Positions 53,828 through 62,191 of a stretch of DNA of 64,000 nucleotides are shown here, piece after piece. The position numbers and the translations under genes are program-made. Within the stretch, counting starts at the first letter, position 1. Each line of letters starts with the position of its first letter. Source of the DNA: G963701675 sp963701675 (GTDB lineage Bacteria; Planctomycetota; Planctomycetia; Gemmatales; Gemmataceae); NCBI GenBank assembly GCA_963701675.1, contig OY969623.1, positions 1 through 64,000 of the forward strand, written 5' to 3'. The notes below the pieces were generated by a model. That model saw only the letters and a program-made list of their open reading frames with translations, was not told where the DNA came from and did no database searches.

Positions 53828-54919
53828 CTATCGGTGAGCACCTGGCAGCGGCGGCGCCGCCTTGGGGCTTGCGGAGTTGAAGTTCTCGCCGAGGAGCGAA
53901 GCGATGGTGGCCGCCACTTGACCCTGAGTGACTTCCACGTTTTCACGGACGCCGAGCGCCGGCGTGTCCGGACCAAGCACCGCGATCCAAATGAACTCGG
54001 CGCCGGTGACATCCTTGTTGTGGTCCGTCCAATCTACTCGGGTCGAACCTCGGCCGTGATCCGTTGTGATGATGATGGAAGTTTTGTCCTTGTATTCCGG
54101 AAGTTGCTGAATGGTCTTCCACAGATCGGCGAGGTATCGATCCGCAAAATGGGCGGCGTCGAGGTATAGGTCGTAGCGCCGGCCGTGCCCCCATTCATCG
54201 GTTTCGCCCAGTCCGATGTAGAGCACGCGCGGTTTGTGCCGCAACAGATGTTCGCGGGCGGCCATGAGTGTGATGCTGTCGAAGACGTTATCCGGCCAAT
54301 AACGCGGCAGATTGGCCATCAGTTCATTCGCGTCGCGCTGACGCTCCGTCAATGGCTTGTCGTCGATGTCGGTCCAACCGGCGTGGACTTTCAATCCATT
54401 GGCGCCGGAACGAAAAATGAAGGGGAAGACGTCCCAGGTGCAAATGGCTGCGACGCGATTCTTGTATTTCGATTTCTCGTGGAGGAATTCCAAGACGGAT
54501 AAGTTGGGATTCTGTTTCTTGTCATTGGAAGTGATGCGCTCATCGGCAAAGCCACAGAAAATCTCGTTGTAGCCGGGGTACGAAAACTTCAGACCGTTGG
54601 TACATTTAGCGCCGGCCCTGCGAGTCGGGTCGCCGAAGATTTGTCCTTGCTTGGCAATGGTGTTCCAAAAGAAGGGCAACAAAACCGGGCGGCGCTCCTC
54701 CGAGGTGGGTCGCCAATAGTCGCGTCTGATCCGGTCCAGATCACGGACGCCACCGAACTCTTTGTGAATCAATGTCTCATCGGCGCCGGAGAAAAGCTCC
54801 TGCCAACGGAAACCGTCGAGCGTGATGACGATCACGTTCTCGGTTCGGCGCTGGGTGTCGAGTGTCTTAGCCGGCTGGATGCTGAAGAAAACCGCCGGGA
54901 GGATAAACCAAGAGTGCAT
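53828..54919 (-). CDS. Alkaline-phosphatase-superfamily phosphodiesterase-like protein
   Basis: 363 aa from MHSWFILPAVFFSIQPAKTL at 54919 (signal peptide; earlier in-frame methionines lack one). Metal site and nucleophile elements of the type I phosphodiesterase/nucleotide pyrophosphatase class: VIVITLDGFRWQELFSGADE, nucleophile region LKFSYPGYNEIFCG, YIGLGETDEWGHGRRYDLYL and ITTDHGRGSTRVDWTDHN with the D-H metal ligands. Exported; the substrate is unknown. It is divergent from the DUF1549 gene across a 247-bp gap. Confidence 0.85.
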   Translation of the reverse strand: MHSWFILPAVFFSIQPAKTLDTQRRTENVIVITLDGFRWQELFSGADETLIHKEFGGVRDLDRIRRDYWRPTSEERRPVLLPFFWNTIAKQGQIFGDPTRRAGAKCTNGLKFSYPGYNEIFCGFADERITSNDKKQNPNLSVLEFLHEKSKYKNRVAAICTWDVFPFIFRSGANGLKVHAGWTDIDDKPLTERQRDANELMANLPRYWPDNVFDSITLMAAREHLLRHKPRVLYIGLGETDEWGHGRRYDLYLDAAHFADRYLADLWKTIQQLPEYKDKTSIIITTDHGRGSTRVDWTDHNKDVTGAEFIWIAVLGPDTPALGVRENVEVTQGQVAATIASLLGENFNSASPKAAPPLPGAHR

Positions 54920-55166
54920 CCCCGTCTCCATTTCGAAAGCAAGCAAAGCGGTGCAGTTGATGCCGGCCATTGCCGGAAACGAGGCCCGGCGGATTGCGAT
55001 TCTGACGTACGGAACGATTGTATTCACCGAAGAACCCATGTGTGTAGGCCACTTCTTGCTAGCGTGCCGCCAAAAGCCCGAATATAATCGACGTTGACTC
55101 GTCCCAGTCGGCATCCCTTAGAGCGGTAGTAAATCGCGGTTCCCGCGTGAAGGTGGAGGGTTCATC

Positions 55167-58100
55167 ATGAGAGCGGTTGTAGAGCACCAATGGCGTTTGC
55201 TCTTGGCCATGATTTTGCCATCCGCATTGGCAGTGGCCGCAGCTTTCTCCTCGCGAACTGAAGCACTGGGTGATGACGCTGCGGCGCCACATCCGGTGGC
55301 GGAGAGTCGGGCGGTCGGTTATTTGAAGGAAGTTCGGCCCATCTTGGCCCAGCATTGCTTTGGTTGCCACGGACCGGACGAAGCTGCACGAAAGGGTAAG
55401 CTACGCCTCGACCTTAAGGACACCGCATTCGCGGAACGGCATGGCAAGCACGTAATCGCACCGGGATCGTTGGACAACTCGATTGCGTGGGAACGCATCT
55501 CCAGTGACGAAGACAGCAAGCGGATGCCGCCTAAGGCGAAGGGCGAACCGCTCACCGAAAAACAAATCGCCACGTTGAAGGCGTGGATCGAACAGGGCGC
55601 CAAATGGGAGGAACACTGGTCGTTTCAGCCACCGATGAAGCCGCCCATTCCGGAGGTCTCCGATAAGGCTTGGGTGCGCGATCCGCTTGACGCCTTTGTT
55701 TTGTCTCGGCTCGATCGTGAACATCTGAAACCCGAGGGCGAAGCGAGTCGAGAGGTGTGGCTTCGTCGCGCCACTTTCGATCTGACGGGCCTACCGCCGA
55801 CCCCCGCCGAAATGGACGAGTTCCTCAAGGACAAAAGCCCCGACGCATACGAAAAGCAAGTGGATCGCTTACTGAAGTCGCAGCGCTACGGCGAGCGTCA
55901 GGCACAGGAATGGCTCGACCTCGCCCGTTACGCGGACACGAGCGGCTACCAGAACGACACGCCGCGCAAGATCTGGAAATGGCGCGAGTGGGTAATCAAT
56001 GCCTACAACACCAACATGCCGTTCGATCAGTTCACGATCGAGCAACTTGCCGGCGACCTCCTCCCGAACGCCACCCTTTCACAAAAGGTTGCAACCGGAT
56101 TCAACCGTAACCACCCGACCAATAGCGAGGCCGGTGAGGAAGAGGATGAATATCGCTCCGTCTATGTGATCGACCGTGTCAACACGACGGCCACGGTTTT
56201 CATGGGACTCACTCTGGCGTGTACGCAATGCCACGACCACAAGTATGACCCGCTCAGCCAGCGTGATTACTATTCCTTTTACTCGTTCTTCAACAACATC
56301 AAGGAGCGCGACTCGGACTTCGGAAATCCGCGGCCGTCGATTCCCGTGCCCAATCCCGACCAGGAACCCCGGCTGAATGATCTGAAAACCCGCATCGACG
56401 CATTGAAGCAGCGGCTGGACCGTGATGACAGTCTGACGGACATCGCCCAAAAACAATGGGAGAGCAAATCACTCGCTCGACTAGGCAAACCCATTGCGTG
56501 GACAACGGCGCAACCGTCCGGAATGGTGTCGCGCAACGGCTCGCTGCTCAAGGCGCTTGACGACGGCTCCATTCTTGCCGCGGGTACGACACCGGTCAAA
56601 GACACTTATGAAGTGATGTTGCTTCCAGGGAAGAAGAACATTACGGCCCTCCGGCTCGAGGTTTTGCCCGACGACAGTCACCCGGAAAAAGGCCTGGGCC
56701 GGGCATCGGACGGCCGTTTCATCTTGTCGGCGATTGAGATTCGCAACACCACGCTCTCGGAAAGTCAGGATCCGCCGCTGGTGTACATTTCTCGCGCGGA
56801 GGCCGACATCAATCAAAAGATGAAAGAGGATCCGGCGGCGTACGATATGTTCCCCGGATCGCTTGACTCCGCCATTGTCGTGGAGCCGGTGGGCGGCGCT
56901 GGAGGCGAAGGGCGCGGGTTCGGCGGCGGTTGGAGCATCGTGGACGACGAGCGCAAGAAACCGCATGACGCGATCTTCCTCCCGCTCGAACCGCTCGACA
57001 CCAACGAAGCATCGGTCATCCGCATTTCGCTGCACCACACGTCGTCGGGCAAATTCAAGAGCCTCATCGGTCGTTTTCGCATTAGTTACACCGAGGACAA
57101 TCGAATCCGTGAACTACTTCTTCCCGCGCAGACGAAGCTTTGGAACTCGATCGGACCGTTCCCCGCGGAAGATGTGACGAAAGCCTTCACGACCGCCTTC
57201 GAGCCGGAAAAGGACATCAAGCACGACGCACTGGATTTGAAGAAGAGTTACAAGAAGATCGTCCTTCCAACAGCGCAAGGCGCGGGCGGGCAGGGGGGTG
57301 GGGCAGCGAACAAGCCCGGGCAAGGTGGTAAGCCAGCCACAACGGTGAAGCCGGAGGACGGTGCAGCGGCGCCGGGTGCATCGAAACCAGAGAAAAGCAA
57401 GCCCGACGAGAACGCGGCGCTGGGAAAGGGCACGGAGAAGTCCGAGTCCACACCGAAGCCGGACAAGCCTGCCGACAAGAAAGAAACTACAGATAAGGAT
57501 TTCACCTCGGCGTCGTCTTCGAAGTCCGAGGCGGACAGCGGCAAGACGGAAGGCCCGCCGGCTGATGGGAAACCGGCCTTCAAGAAGGGCAGCGGCAAGT
57601 TCGGCAAGAAGCCCAGCGATTCCGATGGCTCAGCACCGGCCGCATCTTCCAAGCCTGACAAGCCGGAATCCGAACAGAAAAAAGATACCAAAAGTGAGGG
57701 TGCGCCGGAAGCTACGGGGGCGACCTCCGACGAGAAAAAGGCAGAGAAAGCTGACGTTGCTCCAGCGAAGAAGCCAAGCGCCGACGATGCGAAGCCGGAG
57801 GCCGACAAGCCCGACGGAAAAGAAATGACCGAGGCGGATAAGACCAAGCGCAAGCCTGAAAAGATCACGTGGGCCGAACAGCGCAAGTGGCGCGATGGAT
57901 CGTCGGCTCGACTTCAAGGGGCCAACTCGGCCTTTTATCTGACACGCAAGATCGTGTCGACGCGGCCGCGCACCGCCACCGTGCAAATCGATGGTCCGGC
58001 GGGGTTCAAGATGTGGGTCAACGGCGAGCCGGTGCAAACCTCGGCGCCGCCGCCACCGACAGCTCGCCCCACGACGGCGAAGAAACCGGAAACAAAAGCG

Positions 58101-59969
58101 ACCGACGACGACAAGGACTCGGAGGAGAAGAAAGAGGAAAAGCCCGAAGGAGAGAACATTGAGTTGGAGATGCCGGACTTCGAGAACATTGATATCGACC
58201 AGTTCATGGGTCGTGGCCGAAGCAAAACCGAGAAGAAGTTCCGCATCGGTCTTCGTGAGGGTGAGAACGAGATCGTCCTCAAGATCGTCTATGGCGCCGG
58301 TGGCCGGCCACAAGGTCGTCGTGGTTTCTCGTTCGCTGCGGAAATGGCCGAGGGCGAGGTCGCCGAGGCGGTGATGGCCGAAGGTGGAATGGGAGGCGGC
58401 CGACGGGGCGGCGGCGGTGGCTCGTTCACATTCAACCTCACCGCGAAAGGGGACGATGTCCTTAACCATGAGGTGGCAACGGCGCTGAGGCTGGAAGCAA
58501 TGGAGGTCGCCAAGCGCGTTGTCCAATCGCTGATTGCGAAAGTGAAGCCGTCGTTCGTCTTGTCGTCCAATTCGATGATCGCGGCGGCGGCGTCTACCGG
58601 CCCTGCCGCATCCCACGAAATCGCCGACACGCCGACCCGTGTAACCATCGACGAGCCGAAAAAGGTGAGCCTCGTCGGCGAAAAGTCCGCTCCGCTCAAG
58701 TCCTACGGCGAAGAAAACAAACTCTCCCCGTCGGAGCGTCGTCAAAAGGTGCTCCGTGACTATTACCGATCGAACATCGATCCCGTAGGACGTGTTATCG
58801 CCGAGGAGCTGGCCAAACTTAAGGACGAGGAAAAACAGGTCAAACGGGATATTCCCCAGACGCTCGTGATGGAAGAGCTCGACAAACCGCGGCAAGCGTA
58901 TGTTTTCAAACGCGGTCTGTACAAGAACCGCGGCGAAAGTGTCTCGTCGGCTTCGCCGGCGGTGCTGCCGCCGATGGCGACGGAACTTCCGCGCAATCGG
59001 TTAGGCCTGGCGCAGTGGCTGGTGTCCGGCCACCACCCGTTGACGGCGCGCGTTCTCGTCAACCGAATCTGGCAACAATACTTCGGAATCGGAATCGTAC
59101 GGACGGCCGAGGATTTCGGCATTCGTGCTGAACTGCCGACGCATCCGGAACTGCTCGACTATCTCGCCACGGAGTTGGTCGACAGCAAGTGGGACCTCAA
59201 GAAACTCCATAAGCGCCTCGTTCTTTCCGCAACCTATCGGCAGGCCTCGACCGCTTCGAAAGAAAAACTCGAGCGCGATCCGGAGAATCGACTTCTGGCA
59301 CGCGGCCCACGCATGCGTTTGACCGCCGAGATGATTCGCGACAACGCACTGGCAATCTCCGGCTTGCTCGTCGAGAAGATTGGCGGCGAGAGCGTGAAGC
59401 CCGTCCAACCGAAGGATGCATGGAAGACCGTCACCGGCAACATGGCAAGCAGCTATCGCCGCGACCGGGACGAGAAGCAATACCGCCGCGGCATCTATGT
59501 GTACTGGAAGCGCGGCTCCCCATTCCCGTCGATGCTCAACTTCGACGCCGTCAAACGTGATAGCTGCACTGTTACTCGGGCGGAAACGACCACTCCCTTG
59601 CAGGCGCTCACCCTTCTTAATGACCCAGCATACGTTGAGTTCGCCAAGATACTGGGACAGCGGATGCTGAAGGATTCGGAGGCGATCGGGCGAGCGCGCG
59701 ACTTGAAGAAGCCTGAGGAAGAAGCGAAACGCCTGGCGTATGGATTCCGCCTGTGCACTTCGCGTCTGCCGAACGAACAGGAGGCGGAGGTTTTGCGTAA
59801 ACTCCTCGACGACCAACGAGCGCATTTCAAGGCGGACGTGAAGGCGGCCAAGAAACTTGTCGCCGTCGGCGACGCGAAGTTCGACGAGAAGATAGACACC
59901 GCCGAAGCAGCCGCGTGGGCGTCGGTCGGCAACGCACTTTTGAACCTGGATGCGACGATCCACCGTTAA
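55167..59969 (+). CDS. DUF1549/DUF1553 cytochrome protein (PSCyt1) with large disordered insert
   Basis: 1600 aa, well above the usual 900-1100. After a signal segment, a PSCyt1 heme domain (HCFGCHGPDEAARKGKLRLD, near residue 62) is followed by DUF1549 (DPLDAFVLSRLDREHLKPEG ... ARYADTSGYQND) with a second heme-like CTQCHDHKYDP at about 352, and DUF1553 from about 1278 (LAQWLVSGHHPLTARVLVNR ... RDNALAISGLLVEKIG). Residues about 700-900 are a K/P/E/D/S-rich low-complexity insert, and a second acidic and glycine-rich stretch follows near 960-1100. Such proteins are planctomycete hallmark periplasmic electron carriers or polysaccharide-linked factors. A TAA stop and 27-nt gap lead into the DUF1501 gene. 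Confidence 0.92.
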   Translation: MRAVVEHQWRLLLAMILPSALAVAAAFSSRTEALGDDAAAPHPVAESRAVGYLKEVRPILAQHCFGCHGPDEAARKGKLRLDLKDTAFAERHGKHVIAPGSLDNSIAWERISSDEDSKRMPPKAKGEPLTEKQIATLKAWIEQGAKWEEHWSFQPPMKPPIPEVSDKAWVRDPLDAFVLSRLDREHLKPEGEASREVWLRRATFDLTGLPPTPAEMDEFLKDKSPDAYEKQVDRLLKSQRYGERQAQEWLDLARYADTSGYQNDTPRKIWKWREWVINAYNTNMPFDQFTIEQLAGDLLPNATLSQKVATGFNRNHPTNSEAGEEEDEYRSVYVIDRVNTTATVFMGLTLACTQCHDHKYDPLSQRDYYSFYSFFNNIKERDSDFGNPRPSIPVPNPDQEPRLNDLKTRIDALKQRLDRDDSLTDIAQKQWESKSLARLGKPIAWTTAQPSGMVSRNGSLLKALDDGSILAAGTTPVKDTYEVMLLPGKKNITALRLEVLPDDSHPEKGLGRASDGRFILSAIEIRNTTLSESQDPPLVYISRAEADINQKMKEDPAAYDMFPGSLDSAIVVEPVGGAGGEGRGFGGGWSIVDDERKKPHDAIFLPLEPLDTNEASVIRISLHHTSSGKFKSLIGRFRISYTEDNRIRELLLPAQTKLWNSIGPFPAEDVTKAFTTAFEPEKDIKHDALDLKKSYKKIVLPTAQGAGGQGGGAANKPGQGGKPATTVKPEDGAAAPGASKPEKSKPDENAALGKGTEKSESTPKPDKPADKKETTDKDFTSASSSKSEADSGKTEGPPADGKPAFKKGSGKFGKKPSDSDGSAPAASSKPDKPESEQKKDTKSEGAPEATGATSDEKKAEKADVAPAKKPSADDAKPEADKPDGKEMTEADKTKRKPEKITWAEQRKWRDGSSARLQGANSAFYLTRKIVSTRPRTATVQIDGPAGFKMWVNGEPVQTSAPPPPTARPTTAKKPETKATDDDKDSEEKKEEKPEGENIELEMPDFENIDIDQFMGRGRSKTEKKFRIGLREGENEIVLKIVYGAGGRPQGRRGFSFAAEMAEGEVAEAVMAEGGMGGGRRGGGGGSFTFNLTAKGDDVLNHEVATALRLEAMEVAKRVVQSLIAKVKPSFVLSSNSMIAAAASTGPAASHEIADTPTRVTIDEPKKVSLVGEKSAPLKSYGEENKLSPSERRQKVLRDYYRSNIDPVGRVIAEELAKLKDEEKQVKRDIPQTLVMEELDKPRQAYVFKRGLYKNRGESVSSASPAVLPPMATELPRNRLGLAQWLVSGHHPLTARVLVNRIWQQYFGIGIVRTAEDFGIRAELPTHPELLDYLATELVDSKWDLKKLHKRLVLSATYRQASTASKEKLERDPENRLLARGPRMRLTAEMIRDNALAISGLLVEKIGGESVKPVQPKDAWKTVTGNMASSYRRDRDEKQYRRGIYVYWKRGSPFPSMLNFDAVKRDSCTVTRAETTTPLQALTLLNDPAYVEFAKILGQRMLKDSEAIGRARDLKKPEEEAKRLAYGFRLCTSRLPNEQEAEVLRKLLDDQRAHFKADVKAAKKLVAVGDAKFDEKIDTAEAAAWASVGNALLNLDATIHR

Positions 59970-59996
59970 TTCGTTATCGACCTATTGGATGGCACT

Positions 59997-61445
59997 ATGA
60001 ACGATATGACTCGAAGCGGCACGGACATGGCACGGCGTGCTTTTCTAGGCTCGTCCGTATTGAGCCTCGGATCCATTGCATTGTCGAGCCTGATGGCTCG
60101 ACGGGCTACCGCCGGGGGATTGTCAGTCGTCGGCAATGACGATGCCGCATCGACAACCCCTAAGCCGACGGCGAAGCGAGTCATCATGATCTTCGCGGCG
60201 GGAGGCCTGTCGCAGTTGGAGCTTTTCGACGAAAAGCCGCTACTGAACAAGCGCCGCGGGGAAGAACTCCCGAACTCGATACGCAAAGGCCAGCGCATCA
60301 CCGGCGTCACGGAAAAGCAAGGCGCGCTGCCAGTAGTCGGCTCGTGTTTCAAGTTCAAGCCGTACGGCAAGAGCGGGCTTCAACTGTCTGAGCTCTTTCG
60401 AGAGATGGGCGCGTTTGCCGACGACATGTGCCTGGTGCGCTCGATGCAGACCGATCACGTGCTGCATGAAGCGGCGATGTCGATTCTGTTTACGGGGTCG
60501 ATGCAGTTGGGCCGGCCGTCTTGGGGTTCGTGGGTGACCTACGCCCTCGGTTCCGAAAACAAGGACCTCCCCGAGTTCGTTGCCATGCTATCGGGTACCC
60601 GCGACGGCGGTTCGCCGCCCCACCCGCGCATGTGGCACAACGGCTACTTACCCGGCCGCTACCAGGGTTGCCCGTTCCGCGGCGGTAAGGAGCCGGTGTT
60701 TTTCGTCGCCAACCCGGATGGAATCGACACGAAGGCCCGCCGCCGCATTCTTGACAGCGTCAAAGCGCTGAATGAGTTAGAGGCGAAGTCCACCGGCAAT
60801 CCCGACGTCATCGCACGCATTCATACCTACGAGATGGCGGCGCGCATGCAGACGAGCGTTCCGGAATTGACCGACTTATCCAAGGAACCTGCCGATGTGC
60901 TCGAACAATACGGCGCCGAGCCCGGTAAGGAGACTTTCGCCAACAACTGCCTTCTGGCGCGGCGGCTGGCCGAACGAGGCGTTCGCTTCATCCAAATCAT
61001 GGACGGCGGCTGGGACCACCACAACAGCATTCCCAACCTCCTCAAGAAGAAGATGGAGGAGGCGGACAAGCCGATCGCGGCTCTATTGCGCGATCTCAAG
61101 AGCCGCGGATTGCTGGAAGACACCTTGGTAATCTTCTGCGGTGAGTTCGGCCGCACGAGCTATTGCGAAGGGCCGATGTCGTTCGCAACCTACGGCCGTG
61201 ACCACCAGCAACTGTCGGGCGGTCTCTTACTGATCGGCGGCGGCTTCCGCGGCGGATTCTCCTACGGTGAAACCGACGAATGGGGCTGGGATGTCGTGAA
61301 AGACCCGGTTCACGTCCACGACCTGCAAGCGACGGTGCTCCACGCTCTGGGACTCGACCACCTGCGGCTGGTGACCCGCTACCAAGGCCGGGACTTCCGC
61401 CTGACCGACGTGGCCGGCAATGTCGTAAAGCCACTGCTGGCGTAA
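59997..61445 (+). CDS. DUF1501 family protein (Tat-exported)
   Basis: 482 aa from MNDMTRSGTDMARRAFLGSS at 59997; MARRAFLGSSVLSLGSIA is a twin-arginine signal. The sulfatase-like DUF1501 fold (alkaline-phosphatase superfamily relative) shows RVIMIFAAGGLSQLELFDEK, HEAAMSILFTGSMQLGRPSW, MDGGWDHHNSIPNLLKKKME and FCGEFGRTSYCEGP. DUF1501 proteins are almost always next to DUF1549/DUF1553 genes in planctomycetes; here it follows one at 27 nt, so the pair is an operon. The function is not established. Confidence 0.93.
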   Translation: MNDMTRSGTDMARRAFLGSSVLSLGSIALSSLMARRATAGGLSVVGNDDAASTTPKPTAKRVIMIFAAGGLSQLELFDEKPLLNKRRGEELPNSIRKGQRITGVTEKQGALPVVGSCFKFKPYGKSGLQLSELFREMGAFADDMCLVRSMQTDHVLHEAAMSILFTGSMQLGRPSWGSWVTYALGSENKDLPEFVAMLSGTRDGGSPPHPRMWHNGYLPGRYQGCPFRGGKEPVFFVANPDGIDTKARRRILDSVKALNELEAKSTGNPDVIARIHTYEMAARMQTSVPELTDLSKEPADVLEQYGAEPGKETFANNCLLARRLAERGVRFIQIMDGGWDHHNSIPNLLKKKMEEADKPIAALLRDLKSRGLLEDTLVIFCGEFGRTSYCEGPMSFATYGRDHQQLSGGLLLIGGGFRGGFSYGETDEWGWDVVKDPVHVHDLQATVLHALGLDHLRLVTRYQGRDFRLTDVAGNVVKPLLA

Positions 61446-62107
61446 GTAACGGCGAGCCGGGTGCTCACGCATCGCGGCTCGCCTCTGTTATGTCTTTGGC
61501 TTATATACACCCGCCATGTCGATGCCGAGCATTCCAGCCCGGTAGGGCCACTTTCATCCATATGTGAAAGCCGGCGAACCATTGCCGGTGTCACCGCTGC
61601 TATCGGTTTGAGTCGATCGAGACTTTGGGCGATGGCGTCCATGGCCGCGTCGTCCGTCATCCAATGAAGCGCATCGAAGGGTTCGAGACTCAACGGCCTG
61701 GTGTAGTTTCGCAACGTCTTTAAGCCTTCCACGTTGTAGTAGTGCTCGAAATATGACATCACCAACTCGCGGAGATTGCGATAGACCGCTTCGCGAAATC
61801 GCAGCCCGACGAAGTTTGATTTTGCGACGGCGCCCCAATGACCGTTTTCTTGGAACACGGCCAGCAAATGCTCATCGTCCCGGTCAGCGAACATGTTGAT
61901 GAGGCGGGGCGGATATCCAAGACGCCGTAGCGCCGCGGCCGCGAAGACGGCCCCATCGAAACAGTGGGCCCTACGGTCGCGCATCACGGAGTGCGGGCAC
62001 CGATAACAAACCTCGGTGCTATATGGCGTCTCATCGAGGTACGCCTGAATGCGACTCGGTGTCGTAAGCGACAAGAGAATTCGGAGTTCTTTCTTGGTCC
62101 AATTCAT
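61379..62107 (-). CDS. Transglutaminase-like hypothetical protein
   Basis: 242 aa. The N-terminal half has AHCFDGAVFAAAALRRLGYP (a cysteine in a helix-start context), DDEHLLAVFQENGHWGAVAK (His-containing strand) and a later Asp-rich region: the Cys-His-Asp order of transglutaminase-like cysteine enzymes. The C-terminal 40 residues are likely non-native, because they overlap the end of the DUF1501 gene by 67 nt; a natural end near ECSASTWRVYISQRHN is possible. It is convergent with DUF1501. Confidence 0.6.
   Translation of the reverse strand: MNWTKKELRILLSLTTPSRIQAYLDETPYSTEVCYRCPHSVMRDRRAHCFDGAVFAAAALRRLGYPPRLINMFADRDDEHLLAVFQENGHWGAVAKSNFVGLRFREAVYRNLRELVMSYFEHYYNVEGLKTLRNYTRPLSLEPFDALHWMTDDAAMDAIAQSLDRLKPIAAVTPAMVRRLSHMDESGPTGLECSASTWRVYISQRHNRGEPRCVSTRLAVTYASSGFTTLPATSVRRKSRPW
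61451..61483 (+). terminator. Terminator-like hairpin after the DUF1501 gene
   Basis: GGCGAGCCG (61451-61459) and CGGCTCGCC (61475-61483) form a perfect 9-bp stem with a 15-nt loop, 6 nt after the DUF1501 stop, followed by T-rich TCTGTTATGTCTTT. It could terminate the DUF1549-DUF1501 operon. It lies within the 3' part of the convergent gene. Confidence 0.5.
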
Positions 62108-62191
62108 TTCTTCTTTGCTCCGACTTCGGGTCCCTTAGTATATTGGAAGCACTTCCGTCAGTTGAGCGAAGTTGTATTGTCGGGACTTGTA

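Noticed and set aside
57248..58895. Long open frames on the minus strand opposite the DUF1549 gene
   Set aside because: They mirror the K/P/E-rich low-complexity insert and GC-rich codon bias; the composition (S/A/G/P or R/L runs) is non-protein-like and the plus strand is clearly coding.
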